Positions 45,293 to 55,692 are shown, numbered from the stretch's first letter. The stretch: DNA of 64,000 bases from Candidatus Thorarchaeota archaeon (GCA_020348985.1 CP070761.1:1567465-1631464), one strand, 5' to 3'. Numbers and translations: made by a program. The notes: a model not told the origin generated them from the sequence alone.

Positions 45293-48200
45293 TCATGAGC
45301 TGTCGAGCAGTTGGTCGACGATGTCCATCTTGACCTTACGTCCAATCGTTCGACCCTTCCTTCTCCTTGCTACCGCAACCACCGCTGCTAGTCCTGCCGC
45401 TCCAAATAGCAGCACATACAAAAGGTAATTAGGCGGCTCCACTGGGATTCCGATTAGCTGTCCTGCAACTGCGAATAGCGAGAGATGCGTTACTCGCGCC
45501 CAGACGAATCCTGCATATCTTTCTCCATAGAGCTCCACGTTTGTCGTGTTCTGGCCAAGGTCGACGACCCAGTCCAAGTCCTCTGAGAGCTTGATCCATT
45601 CACCAGCTGATGTATCATAGTAATACAGGCAAAGTGAGGTCTCATTTATGTCTCCCATGTCACCCAATTGGCTATCACCAGTGAGGTCAATGTCGGACTC
45701 TCTGTAGTAGATTATGATCCATGCGGAATCGAACACGTTGAAAGCCGTATCATACAGAGTCAGACCAACATCCAAATACCTGCCTAGAGATACATCGTTT
45801 TCTGCCAGACCCGTTGCATGTGTCAGCTGATTCGGAGTTGTGGTCTCATTGTATCGGCTGATTGCTATTGCAGGTCGGGCTCGCCCGCTAAGTACGATGA
45901 TCACTGACGCATCCGTTGCCTTGACCGTGTCAATTTCGTTGACAAGGGCGGCGTATGCTACGGTCTGATTATCAACTACTGCGTAGGAGTTGAATTCTAT
46001 CATGGTTCGATCAGACAGGATCGATAAATTCCATCCTCTCAGTATGGTGAGAACTGGATACACATCTGTGGAAAAGGCAGAGGACATGATGACAACTGTC
46101 TGTGGATCGTTCCAGTAGCCATATCTTGTTGCCACCTCGTGGGAGTTGTTCTCCATCATATCATCAAGAACGCTACCCGTGTCATCAAGCATGTCGTACG
46201 TAAGCCGTTCGAGACCGTAGCTGCTCGGATCAGGCCGACCTACGAGCACAATGTACTGGTGATCTGTATAGCCGTCAAGAAACTCCTGGAGTGTGACTAC
46301 GGTTACGTCGACGTGCTCGCTCAATTCTTGCACAAACTCGAGCGTGTGGGTTGTCGGATCTTCACCATAGACCAGAATGACTTGGCCATCCCATGTAGTG
46401 AATGTGTCAGGGTCGATGCTATCGGGGATGCCATCCCAGTCCGTATCGTTGCTTAGTGGATTGCTACCGTATTGCAATTCAAGCCCGTCTGGAATTCCGT
46501 CGAAATCTGTATCGTTGTTCAGCGGGTCCAGGAACAATGAAAGCTCCACGTCGTCATCAGCGCCATCTCCATCTGAATCAGCCAACGTTGGATTCAATGA
46601 CAAGAATAATTCAAACCCGTCTAGAAGATTATCTCCGTCGCTATCACCTTCACTCACATTGCTTCCCACGTGGTACTCCGTACCATCAAGACCGAGATCG
46701 CCATCTGAGTCCGGGTCAAGAAGGCTCGAGTTGCCATCGAATTCCTGACCGTCCAGAGCTCCATCTCCATCAGAGTCGTTGCTTCTCGGATTAGAATTCA
46801 GCAAGAACTCGGTCATATCTGAAAGACCATCTGCGTCAGAGTCAGGATTGACAGGAGAACTGCCGTAAGTGAGCTCAATGCTATCGCTAAGCAAGTCTCC
46901 GTCTGTATCCCACATGGTCAGATTGGGTCCAGCCGGAGTCCATTGCATGTGGTTCGAATAGATTGAAGAAGAAACGACGAAGGCACTCTGAATCGGTGGA
47001 ACATAGATTTCGCCTGGATGTGTTGTCAGCCACCACTCTTCGAAATCGGACACACCATCTTCGTCAGTATCGGGAGAACGAGGATTAGATCCCAGTGTAA
47101 ACTCCAGAGTATCGTTGAGTCCGTCGCAATCAGTGTCTTTCACCATCGGATCACTTGTGACATTGAAGGTTGTTCTTGCGCTAGCGAAGTCAACCGTGAT
47201 TTCCCAACCGTCCGTCTCCTGAATGTTGGTTAATCCGTCATCATCCCAGTCTGGATCGTTTTCGGGTATCACTTCTGAAGAATACTGGAAATTCTGCGAG
47301 AATCTCCAAATCCTTGATGTCGAGGGGTCTCCGGCACTGAGAAACGCGATAACGTAAATACTCCCGTCGGGCGATGTGCATAACCTATTTGCACCAGTGA
47401 GAGTGTGCGTGCCATTTCCATTGAATCGGAAATCCACATCTTCGAAGCCGCCAGGGGCATATCTTCTGACATGAGATCCGAGAGTAGAATCGGAAGACAT
47501 CGCATACAGATATCCACTATCATCAACCTCCAAATCTTGCATGTAGACACTGTATCCAAACTCTAGGATATTGACGTGGGACCCATCAGACATGTCCAAT
47601 ACATGCAGCCTGAAACCCTTAGAATATGATATTTCCTGGTCAAACACGTAGATGAGTCCATGCATCTCGTCTACTGCAATACCCCAAGGACTATCAAACT
47701 CCTCTGTGCCCGGACCGACTACGCCCCAAGAATTCAGGAGGGCTCCGCTTGAGTTATACTTCTTGACAATCGGAGTACTATATCCCAAATGATAGATATC
47801 CCCATTCTGACCGATAACAAATTGCTCTCCGCTAGCGGTGGAGATTGGAGTCCAGGAATCAGGGTTGATTGCTGAACCGTCCAAGTTGAACCTGTAGAGT
47901 GCATTGGTTGTAGAATACGCCTTGTGAATGTACATCCAATCATTGCTATCGTCAATACCAATGTACACAGGCATTTCGGAATTTGACCAGCACGTCAAGT
48001 TGACAAGATATGAACCGGTCGGCTGTTCAATAATGTTAAAGGATGGGTCATACTTTCTTACTGTTCCATTGTCGTTGGGCAATCCAAGGAATCCTGATGC
48101 ATACAGATATCCGTCTTCATCAGTACAGACGTCATACACATACTGCTGATGATGAGCAGTATAGTCAGGCATTATCCAGTCGATTGAGCCTTCATAGGCC

Positions 48201-51200
48201 GCAGTTGCGCTCATTCTGTAAGCTGGCATGTCCGGATACCCATCGCCGTTAGTATCATTCGAGTTGGGGTTTGTGTTGCCAAGGTACTCTTGGAGATCGT
48301 CAATTCCATCCCCGTCTGAATCATTGTACTTGGGATCCGAAGTCACGCGTATTTGAAATGGCAATGTCACGTTGCCCAGATAGTCGAAATCTATGACCCA
48401 GCCGGATGTCTCTCTGAAATCATTTAGTCCATCTTCATCCGAATCTGCGGATGTCGCATTCGTGGAATACACGTGTTCATACCAATCACTGACTCCATCT
48501 CCATCAGAGTCCGCGAGAGTTGGATCCAATCCCTTGTCAATCTCATACTTATCGTTCAGTTGATCTCCATCAGTATCGTAGTCCCATTGTGACGTTCCAT
48601 AGGCAGCCTCCAGTGCGGCATCGAGACCGTCACCATCACTGTCGACAAGTGTCATGGGAGAGAAATCTAGAAAGCCATTAAGTGTCGTCGGGAAGACATC
48701 GAAGTAGAGCCAAGTGTTATGGGCATATCCAGTCCCGTTGATGAGTTCTTCAGATTCCTCTATAGGGGATGGGTCGCCTCCAAATAGCTTGCTCACATGA
48801 TACCAAAAGTTCCTGCGCTGCGTCACGAGCCAGATCTTGTAGAGTGAACATATCGAGACATCTACAGGGTAATTTGACATAGCCAGCGTAGGTCTGAGGG
48901 AGGCTGAAAGCTCGAATTCGCACGAAACCTCCCGCCACCAAGTCATGTCATAGGCAGGATCCTGAAACGCATTATAGATTGCAGAAGGTATCCAGTCCAA
49001 TTGGAGTGCATGAATCCATGAGGCTGTGTCAGGGCTCCAACCCCACCATGGACGCCATCTAGGTGGGCCAGTCATGATGATCAAAGGCTTACACCATGAA
49101 AGCGACAAATAGTGATCCTCATCTACTTCCCACAAGTCGTTCTTCCAATCCACCGCTCTCACTCTTCCTTCAACTTTGACAGAGAGATGTATCCAATCGC
49201 CAGCATTGAGACCATTGTTGTCAGAGAACGTAGGAGTCGGACCTTCCGTGATTACAGAATACGGGGCCATCTGCAAGGCCAATTGAGGTTGACCATAGAA
49301 TGCCAGCGTCGCATACTCTGCAAGTTTCTGTGTCCAGCCATATTTGATGTCGGTAATGATGAACACTATGAGAAGCGCCCATCCAAGTACGGGAACAAAG
49401 GCCATGGCAAACTCAATCACTCCTATCATGTACACGCCGATGAAAGTAGAGACAAGGGCGTACGTCAAACCGATGACCCTTCCTCTTTCTCCGCCTATAG
49501 CGTTGGCTATCGATACACCAGCCCAAATGGACATTCCAATATCAATAGCAATCTCCAACACTATCAAAGCCTTTCCAAAGTGCTTGAAGTACTTGAGGCT
49601 CTTCAGAGAGGCTTGAGCAGCCTTGACTGTCTTTGAGATCCTGTTTATCAGATTCGCTACCTTTCCCATTTGATTGAACCATTCAGCCTTCAACACGTAG
49701 CAAACTCGGGAGATTGACCAGCCGCTTCTTTTTGCCGCTAGGTAGTAATCACTCATGATGTTCTTCACTGAGAGAAACCTCAGACCTGCGATCTTCTTCC
49801 CGGCTAATATGGCGAGGTCAAAACCTCCAAGTCCAAGCTCAAGTACTAACTGAGCGGTATTGAGAGCCTCATCTGTAGGGGGAAAGACCAACTCCTCGGC
49901 GCCTATCTTAGTGATGGACGTGTAACCTGAGTCCCAGCCTATCATGAGCGCAATCAGGTTCTTCTTCGCTTCTTCTGGCCATGCCCAACCTAGAATCTCT
50001 ATTGTGACGCCCCATGGAGTAAGGCCGACATTTGTCGATGTGTTATACCAGTTCACATTCAGGACCTTGGTCGTAACAAGTGGTTCACTGGCCGTGTCTA
50101 GCGAGCACGAATCCAGCATGACATATGAGCCGCCGAGCACGTCATACAGATCAGCAGTCTTCGAATATCCCTCAATTGCAATAGATAGTGGAAGGTTCAT
50201 GTTCTCAGGGAGACCCGCCAGCGCGGACGGTATGATTACATTGCTGAGAGTCTCTATTGCCAAGTACCTGTCTCTCACTGTGGTTCTCAAACCTGTTACA
50301 TTGACATTGTAGTGGTCGAGAACTCCAGGAATGTCATCAACATTGATTGTAGAGTTGTACAAGAACTCAGAAGTCATGACCAACTGCGCAGCCGCTATTT
50401 CAGTGACATTTTCGCTAAAGAACACACCTGCGAGAGCACCACTACATTCCTCAACTGAGAGTCCAGTGAACATGAAGGGCTCTTTGTACGTAACCAGAGA
50501 GGACGGTGTCGTCGCGATTCTATCGTGCTTCGTGACGGAGAGATATTCTGAGGGGTGAGTTGCTAGAGCTCCTTCTGGGCTTACTGTCACATACTCTCCG
50601 TTGGGGGCAACTAGCCTTCTTGCACTCGCGTGCCATATAAAGGTCTCATCATCACCGATATCGATTGAATCGAACAAGAACGTGTTGGAGTCTTCATACG
50701 ACAGGTAGAGGCCATTTACGAATCTAATCGCGACTTGATCATGGGATCCAGCTTCGCCAATCTTGACCCACTCAAGTTTGGTTGCATCAGCTGCCGTGAC
50801 ATTGCCGACTGCAATCATGTTGTTGCCAATAGCAATGTAATCGTCACTGGTACCACCGGGAGGATGGAGGTTCAGTATTTGACACCTCGAATCGGACTGC
50901 CCTATGACCTCCCAATTCAATTCAGCATGAAGCGTGACGTCCAGGGGAGTTGTATTGAGGTACAAGAGCTGACCAGTGAATGCTACAATGCTGCCGAACT
51001 CGAGAACAGGGTACAATGGAACCTCCAAAACATCACCAACATGTCTGGCTCCAACTTCGTTCAGTGCTGTCTGATTCGGGAAGAATTCATCACCTATGAA
51101 TGAGAGTTCCAGAATAGGGTAGATCCGGATATCTTCTCGAGAGTAATCCAAATCTTGCATAAGACCTTCCGTGTCATATTCCCAATCCCAAGTCTGGAAG

Positions 51201-51826
51201 GTCAACTTGAGGTGGTCGGGGTTTCTCGGAATGACCTGAAAACGAATGTAAGTGGGGTCTCCAGTGGTTTGAATCGATATATCAAATCCGTCTCTGATCA
51301 CAGACTTGGCAAAAGGAGAAAGATCCGGTTGATCGTTTACTCCATCACCATCGTTATCGAAGTCCCATGCGTTTAGCACATTGTCGCCATCTAGGTCCAG
51401 AGAAGTGCAGTTGATCTCAATGTGGTCTGCAATACCATCATCATTTGAGTCGGGATTCAATGGATCTAGTCCGTTCAGTGCTTCGAAGTAGTCGAGAAGG
51501 GTATCAAAATCAGTATCATTGTTCCTGGGATCAGTTCCTATGACTGCCTCAACTGAATCGTACAACCCGTCCATGTCGAAATCGGTTTGGTTTGCTACAG
51601 GAGTCACATTCATGAGCTCAGTTACTAGGGTACTGAGGTTCACAGGGGTCCTAGGAGGTTCCTCACTCAGTGTCTTCTGTAGAAAGGGTTGACCCTCCAA
51701 CGGGGCAACTGCTCTTTCTGTATCCGGCTGACTCATCTCTGGATGGTCAACAGCATTCTTCACATCACAACCAATGAACAGGAAAATGAAAACCAGGGAA
51801 GCCAGAATATAGGACCGCTTCTTCAT
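45293..51826 (-). CDS. Giant lipoprotein-like surface protein with TSP3-like repeats (copy 2)
   Basis: A 2,177-residue paralogue with the same order: lipobox signal (MKKRSYILASLVFIFLFIGC), TSP3-like calcium repeats at about 73-175, 1058-1195 and 1525-1802, propeller-like repeats at about 1212-1518, a pair of hydrophobic helices near 752-835, and a C-terminal span (about 2132-2155) with basic residues and the tail MDIVDQLLDSS. The start is ATG 51826: GGTGGAG lies 4-5 bases upstream and a TATA box (51895-51902) precedes it. The frame extends 21 codons further, but without a signal peptide match. It is 101 bases from copy 1. Likely a cell-surface or S-layer-associated protein. Confidence 0.85.
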   Translation of the reverse strand: MKKRSYILASLVFIFLFIGCDVKNAVDHPEMSQPDTERAVAPLEGQPFLQKTLSEEPPRTPVNLSTLVTELMNVTPVANQTDFDMDGLYDSVEAVIGTDPRNNDTDFDTLLDYFEALNGLDPLNPDSNDDGIADHIEINCTSLDLDGDNVLNAWDFDNDGDGVNDQPDLSPFAKSVIRDGFDISIQTTGDPTYIRFQVIPRNPDHLKLTFQTWDWEYDTEGLMQDLDYSREDIRIYPILELSFIGDEFFPNQTALNEVGARHVGDVLEVPLYPVLEFGSIVAFTGQLLYLNTTPLDVTLHAELNWEVIGQSDSRCQILNLHPPGGTSDDYIAIGNNMIAVGNVTAADATKLEWVKIGEAGSHDQVAIRFVNGLYLSYEDSNTFLFDSIDIGDDETFIWHASARRLVAPNGEYVTVSPEGALATHPSEYLSVTKHDRIATTPSSLVTYKEPFMFTGLSVEECSGALAGVFFSENVTEIAAAQLVMTSEFLYNSTINVDDIPGVLDHYNVNVTGLRTTVRDRYLAIETLSNVIIPSALAGLPENMNLPLSIAIEGYSKTADLYDVLGGSYVMLDSCSLDTASEPLVTTKVLNVNWYNTSTNVGLTPWGVTIEILGWAWPEEAKKNLIALMIGWDSGYTSITKIGAEELVFPPTDEALNTAQLVLELGLGGFDLAILAGKKIAGLRFLSVKNIMSDYYLAAKRSGWSISRVCYVLKAEWFNQMGKVANLINRISKTVKAAQASLKSLKYFKHFGKALIVLEIAIDIGMSIWAGVSIANAIGGERGRVIGLTYALVSTFIGVYMIGVIEFAMAFVPVLGWALLIVFIITDIKYGWTQKLAEYATLAFYGQPQLALQMAPYSVITEGPTPTFSDNNGLNAGDWIHLSVKVEGRVRAVDWKNDLWEVDEDHYLSLSWCKPLIIMTGPPRWRPWWGWSPDTASWIHALQLDWIPSAIYNAFQDPAYDMTWWREVSCEFELSASLRPTLAMSNYPVDVSICSLYKIWLVTQRRNFWYHVSKLFGGDPSPIEESEELINGTGYAHNTWLYFDVFPTTLNGFLDFSPMTLVDSDGDGLDAALEAAYGTSQWDYDTDGDQLNDKYEIDKGLDPTLADSDGDGVSDWYEHVYSTNATSADSDEDGLNDFRETSGWVIDFDYLGNVTLPFQIRVTSDPKYNDSDGDGIDDLQEYLGNTNPNSNDTNGDGYPDMPAYRMSATAAYEGSIDWIMPDYTAHHQQYVYDVCTDEDGYLYASGFLGLPNDNGTVRKYDPSFNIIEQPTGSYLVNLTCWSNSEMPVYIGIDDSNDWMYIHKAYSTTNALYRFNLDGSAINPDSWTPISTASGEQFVIGQNGDIYHLGYSTPIVKKYNSSGALLNSWGVVGPGTEEFDSPWGIAVDEMHGLIYVFDQEISYSKGFRLHVLDMSDGSHVNILEFGYSVYMQDLEVDDSGYLYAMSSDSTLGSHVRRYAPGGFEDVDFRFNGNGTHTLTGANRLCTSPDGSIYVIAFLSAGDPSTSRIWRFSQNFQYSSEVIPENDPDWDDDGLTNIQETDGWEITVDFASARTTFNVTSDPMVKDTDCDGLNDTLEFTLGSNPRSPDTDEDGVSDFEEWWLTTHPGEIYVPPIQSAFVVSSSIYSNHMQWTPAGPNLTMWDTDGDLLSDSIELTYGSSPVNPDSDADGLSDMTEFLLNSNPRSNDSDGDGALDGQEFDGNSSLLDPDSDGDLGLDGTEYHVGSNVSEGDSDGDNLLDGFELFLSLNPTLADSDGDGADDDVELSLFLDPLNNDTDFDGIPDGLELQYGSNPLSNDTDWDGIPDSIDPDTFTTWDGQVILVYGEDPTTHTLEFVQELSEHVDVTVVTLQEFLDGYTDHQYIVLVGRPDPSSYGLERLTYDMLDDTGSVLDDMMENNSHEVATRYGYWNDPQTVVIMSSAFSTDVYPVLTILRGWNLSILSDRTMIEFNSYAVVDNQTVAYAALVNEIDTVKATDASVIIVLSGRARPAIAISRYNETTTPNQLTHATGLAENDVSLGRYLDVGLTLYDTAFNVFDSAWIIIYYRESDIDLTGDSQLGDMGDINETSLCLYYYDTSAGEWIKLSEDLDWVVDLGQNTTNVELYGERYAGFVWARVTHLSLFAVAGQLIGIPVEPPNYLLYVLLFGAAGLAAVVAVARRRKGRTIGRKVKMDIVDQLLDSS

Positions 51827-51894
51827 ATCGCTCCACCTTTGCCACGCCGCAGGGATAATGCATCCAAAGAGCTCCGCCTCAATTGGCAAAGGGC

Positions 51895-51902
51895 CTTTTA
51901 TC
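51895..51902 (-). promoter_or_regulatory. TATA box of giant lipoprotein copy 2
   Basis: On the minus strand this is GATAAAAG, a strong archaeal TATA match, about 70 bases before ATG 51826. It would give a leader of about 45 bases that includes the GGTGGAG ribosome site. Confidence 0.5.
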
Positions 51903-52104
51903 TTCTCTGAGGGAAACTAACCCGATTGCAATTCGCAAGCAGACGGTCCAAATGCATTGCAACCTGAAACTTCCATCGCTTGTGACGCAGGTATTCCAGA
52001 ACCTATCAGAAGTCCGGCAGCTCGACTGCGTTGAGCATCATCCTGAAAAGAAGAACCGCTAGTCAACGGTTTCCACCATCTGGTCTTCGGGAGATGAAGG
52101 ACAC

Positions 52105-53232
52105 TTGACAGAGTCAGATTTGAAACTCGTTGATGGAAAGTTCTACCATTTAATTGTGGAGGGGTCAGACTACGAGATTGGAACGCAGCTAGCGGAATAT
52201 GTCAAGGAAAGACCCGACGGAGTAAGCGCCAAAGAGGTCTATACTTCTGCGAATCTAGACCCGGCAACAAAGGGATTCGAAGACATCTCTGATTTGATTT
52301 CGCACTTGGGTGAATACGCTCCGGGGATAGCAGAAGAGCTTCAGGGCTTTGCAGACGGCCTCGACTCGTCACCGGGAAAGATTCCATTCTTGACTTGGAC
52401 GTTCATGACTCCCTCCAAAGGACACTGCTCACAACTTGCCGCTCTTTCATCAGTAACTGACAAACAGCATGTCTACGCTGCACGCACATATGAATGGACA
52501 ACAGAAGAAGACTTGGTTCTCTGTACAACCAGGCGGAAGGGAAAGGCCAGGCACATTGGGTTTACTTCATCACTCCATGGACGATACGATGGGTTCAATG
52601 AGCATGGACTCCTAATCTCGATGACCGGAGGAGGGATCTTCAACGTGCCAATCAACGCCTCTGGATTCTTCTGTTGCGTGGCAATAAGAGAGGCCTTGGA
52701 GTCTTGCAGGGATGTGAGTGAGGGATTGGACCTGTTGCGAGCGTTTCCACTGGGAGGTCATTTCAACCTGATCCTAGCCGACAAGAAGGATCGTGCTGCC
52801 CTCGTCGAGTTCGCCGACGGAGACATGGAAATTCGAGAGACCTCTGCTGAAGATCCAGAACCCTATGTCTACTCGGTAAACCACTACAAACTCCCGAAAA
52901 TTGAGAAGCACAACGCGCTCAACTGTGGAATCATAGCTCATTCAAAGATGCGTCAAGAACTGATAACCAAGATGTTTGAAGACAAAGCCCCTCAAATCAG
53001 CAGGTCAGACATCCAGAATCTCTTCGCCACTCTTCATCCAAACGGGCTCTGCAATCACTTCTACGACGATGGCTTTGGGACACTCTGGTCAATGATATTC
53101 GACCTGACTGAGTGCTCAGTGGACGTTTGCTTCAGCGCTCCAACACATAATGAGTATCGAAGGTTTGAGTTGGACGGCACGCCAGGTTTCACGGAATATC
53201 CCGTTATCTTCCCGAAGGCACCATGGACATAA
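52105..53232 (+). CDS. C45-type Ntn-hydrolase (acyltransferase / amidase family)
   Basis: A 375-residue protein of the linear-amide C-N hydrolase / acyl-CoA:6-aminopenicillanate acyltransferase family. It has the nucleophile Cys (C108) in GHCSQLAALSS, then VYAARTYEW and GFNEHGLLISMTGGG, the typical Ntn-hydrolase blocks. In many relatives the Cys is freed by self-cleavage before it; here residues 1-107 would be the propeptide, but the family also has unprocessed members. No signal peptide, so it is probably cytosolic. The start is TTG 52105 after AAGGAC. The substrate is unknown. Confidence 0.85.
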   Translation: MTESDLKLVDGKFYHLIVEGSDYEIGTQLAEYVKERPDGVSAKEVYTSANLDPATKGFEDISDLISHLGEYAPGIAEELQGFADGLDSSPGKIPFLTWTFMTPSKGHCSQLAALSSVTDKQHVYAARTYEWTTEEDLVLCTTRRKGKARHIGFTSSLHGRYDGFNEHGLLISMTGGGIFNVPINASGFFCCVAIREALESCRDVSEGLDLLRAFPLGGHFNLILADKKDRAALVEFADGDMEIRETSAEDPEPYVYSVNHYKLPKIEKHNALNCGIIAHSKMRQELITKMFEDKAPQISRSDIQNLFATLHPNGLCNHFYDDGFGTLWSMIFDLTECSVDVCFSAPTHNEYRRFELDGTPGFTEYPVIFPKAPWT

Positions 53233-53249
53233 GTTGCGGACCCAAGAGT

Positions 53250-53984
53250 TCATTTCTCAAAGAGAATGTCACGCATTGCCTTCCATAGCTTTGCGTACTC
53301 TGACGACCCCGCTGTGTATATTGTAATGGTTTCGCTCAGCAGATCCCAAACACTTGGGTCAGCCAGGTCACCCCGAGCACGCCTAACCATTTCCTTGTAT
53401 GCATCATGTTCAATCTCTGCTATCATCATTCTGAGTTTGACAAGGGATTCCATCTGCTTCTCGGAAATGGTGAAGCCAAAGTGTTCTGACAAGTCTTTGA
53501 GCATCTTTGTGATGCGTTCCTTCTGTCTCTTCTTAGTCATCCCTGGCTTCGACTCAAAGATGTATAACTCGGAGACTCTACGATAGTAGTCAGTAGTTCG
53601 CTTCCCCTTCTTCAGTGTGCCAAACAGGATGACGTAGCCGGCCTCAATCAGTTTGCCAAGATGGTGATACACTTGGCTCTTAGTTAGGGGCTTGGGGAGG
53701 CCATCTTTCTTTCTGGACAAGCGAACGATTTCGACAACAGATAGTGCATGTCTTTTGACGCTTCTTTGAATGATAGTCCGGGTTCCAGTTTCCTCGTCAA
53801 GTGTTTCTTCGGTGGTCGTGTCATTCATTCCTTCGCGGAGAATCTCGATAATTGCCGCTCGTGCGGGTTCGGCTAGCACATCTGCTCGAGGACCAGAGGA
53901 AATGAACTCTGACTTGGTAATCGGGATCTTGCCTTCTTCTGTGAGAACAATCCCCCTCAATGTGTCCGCGGTTTCCTCATTCAT
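53250..53984 (-). CDS. ArsR-like winged-helix transcriptional regulator
   Basis: The 244-residue protein has an N-terminal extension (residues 1-75), a winged-helix domain at about 34-140 with recognition helix TKSQVYHHLGKLIEAGYV and wing FGTLKKGKRTTDYYRR, and a long helical C-terminal region (145-244) that may bind ligand or dimerise. It is an ArsR/HTH_20-type regulator. The start is ATG 53984, about 50 bases from a TATA-like TTATAATGTT on the minus strand (54031-54040). It lies 72 bases after the carboxypeptidase gene on the same strand and is a candidate for control of the carboxypeptidase/MFS promoter. Confidence 0.85.
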   Translation of the reverse strand: MNEETADTLRGIVLTEEGKIPITKSEFISSGPRADVLAEPARAAIIEILREGMNDTTTEETLDEETGTRTIIQRSVKRHALSVVEIVRLSRKKDGLPKPLTKSQVYHHLGKLIEAGYVILFGTLKKGKRTTDYYRRVSELYIFESKPGMTKKRQKERITKMLKDLSEHFGFTISEKQMESLVKLRMMIAEIEHDAYKEMVRRARGDLADPSVWDLLSETITIYTAGSSEYAKLWKAMRDILFEK

Positions 53985-54056
53985 GATGGTTGGTCCTTCT
54001 GCTCAAATCATAGGATAGAATCCATTACGGAACATTATAATCTTAAACGCATTGGC

Positions 54057-55565
54057 CTAAAACAGCGAGGAGTATTTGGTGGTAAGATAATCCAGAAACG
54101 GCTTTGCTGTGAGATCATTCCCAGTGACATCCTTCACGAGGTCACTTGGGTCCAGAAGATTGGACTTACCCATCACGTTTTCCTTCAACCAATCGTAGAC
54201 AGGAGCTAGGCTACCAGCGTTCAGAGATTCTCTCCAACATGGTAGTTCTTCGTTTATCTTCTCATACCACATTGCACCGTACAGGTTCCCCAATGCATAG
54301 GTGGGAAAGTACCCGAACATTCCATCCGCCCAGTGTGAGTCTTGCATTACTCCCTCTGAGTCGTTGTCTACTGATACGCCAAGATACTGCGAGTACTTCT
54401 CATTCCAAATCTGAGGCAGCTCAGAAACCTCGATTGAGCCATCAAAGAGGGCTGTCTCAATCTCATAACGAATAATCACATGTATAGAGTATGTGAGCTC
54501 GTCCGCTGATACACGGACTTTGGAGGGAACAACTCGATTGATCATACGGAGGAGTTCTTCACACTCCAAGTCTCTGAAAGCTCCGTCTGATAGCTCATTG
54601 AATCTGGGGAGATAGTACTTCCAGAAGTCGTCAGACCGTCCAATCATGTTTTCGTAGAACCTCGAGATGGACTCGTGGATCCCTAGTCCGGCCATCGTAC
54701 CTATTGGCTGATACATCCAATCCTGTCTGAGAGACTGCTCGTATACTGCATGGCCAGCCTCATGCATGAGAACAAGGAGTGCAGAGAGAGGGTTGTCCTC
54801 ATTGTATCTCACTGTTACTCGGACGTCATCGTAGTATCCAGTTGTAAATGGGTGATGAGTCTCATCTATTCGACCGCTGGCAGAATCGGTTGAAGTATCG
54901 TAACCCATCAAACTAGCCACATCCAGGAGTATCTTCTCTTGGATAGTCTTGGGAACCTCTCGCAACAGAGGAGCGACGTCAATTTCCTTCGAAGCATCAG
55001 CATACTTCTCAATCATAGGAACCAGTCCGTCTCTAAGCTTTGAGAAAGCCCTGGCAACCAGAGTCGATTTCATCTTGGGCTCAAAGTCATCGAGTACTGT
55101 GTCATATAGAGAATCCGTGCCTTTCACTTCCATCAGCAACTCAGCCTGCTTCTTAATGAGCTCAAACATCTTCGAAAGCTCCGGCTCGAACTGAGACCAA
55201 TCAATGGAGTTCTTGGCTTTCATCCATGCATGCCTAGTGGTCGTGCTCTGTTTCATGATGTCAGCTACCAATTCCTCTGGAAGACGAGTCTGTCGGTCAT
55301 AGTTTCTCCTGATTAAGTACAGATTCCTGGCCATCACAGTATCGTCTTCTTTGATTTCTTTCTCGGCCGTTTTCAGAAGATCCCCGTATTCCCTGCTTGT
55401 TTGCAGGCGGTGGATGTACTGCGAAACGGTTGACAGCTGCTCACCTCGGAGCTGCGCGCCTTTAGGGGGCATGTAGGTTAGCATGTCCCAATTGAGAACA
55501 CTTGCCGTACTCATCAGAAGGCTACTCTCCTTTGCCTTGGCTAAAAGTTTCGTATATGCGTCCAT
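54057..55565 (-). CDS. Thermostable (Taq-type) M32 carboxypeptidase
   Basis: A 502-residue metallocarboxypeptidase of family M32. It has the zinc motif HEAGHAVYEQ and the downstream zinc ligand in GIHESISRFYEN, plus the WDMLTYMPPKGAQLRGEQ block near the N-terminus. It trims C-terminal residues from peptides. I place the start at ATG 55565 (MDAYTKLL), which gives the usual length. ATG 55607 adds 14 residues and sits inside a palindrome, so it is less likely. The frame runs up to 55763 with no family match. It is divergent from the MFS gene. Transcription probably begins near the CTTATAAG at 55656. Confidence 0.9.
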   Translation of the reverse strand: MDAYTKLLAKAKESSLLMSTASVLNWDMLTYMPPKGAQLRGEQLSTVSQYIHRLQTSREYGDLLKTAEKEIKEDDTVMARNLYLIRRNYDRQTRLPEELVADIMKQSTTTRHAWMKAKNSIDWSQFEPELSKMFELIKKQAELLMEVKGTDSLYDTVLDDFEPKMKSTLVARAFSKLRDGLVPMIEKYADASKEIDVAPLLREVPKTIQEKILLDVASLMGYDTSTDSASGRIDETHHPFTTGYYDDVRVTVRYNEDNPLSALLVLMHEAGHAVYEQSLRQDWMYQPIGTMAGLGIHESISRFYENMIGRSDDFWKYYLPRFNELSDGAFRDLECEELLRMINRVVPSKVRVSADELTYSIHVIIRYEIETALFDGSIEVSELPQIWNEKYSQYLGVSVDNDSEGVMQDSHWADGMFGYFPTYALGNLYGAMWYEKINEELPCWRESLNAGSLAPVYDWLKENVMGKSNLLDPSDLVKDVTGNDLTAKPFLDYLTTKYSSLF

Positions 55566-55603
55566 GTCGTCACATCTCAAGTCCTTTGAATTAGGACTAG
55601 TTT

Positions 55604-55692
55604 CCATACAGTATGGTAAACAAACGTATGATATACAGATGCTTTGGTATGCAAACTTATAAGTGTATGCTGGTATAGACGCTGTACCATAC
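55604..55692. promoter_or_regulatory. Repeated GTATG/CATAC operator-like elements
   Basis: Between the divergent M32 and MFS genes the motif GTATG recurs at 55611, 55626, 55647 and 55665, and its complement at 55688-55692. The first lies in a perfect 13-base palindrome, CCATACAGTATGG (55604-55616). Spacings are 15, 21 and 18 bases. The array spans the shared TATA box, so it looks like an operator for a dimeric regulator, possibly the ArsR-like protein encoded at 53250. Confidence 0.45.
55656..55663. promoter_or_regulatory. Palindromic TATA box of divergent M32 and MFS genes
   Basis: CTTATAAG is its own complement, so TBP could direct transcription either way. It lies about 58 bases before the MFS start, which has a GGAGG ribosome site, and about 50-90 bases before the M32 start options. 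Confidence 0.4.

Noticed and set aside
49112..49636. 174-codon plus-strand frame inside giant lipoprotein copy 2
   Set aside because: Antisense shadow of the giant gene, with no ribosome site or recognisable domain.
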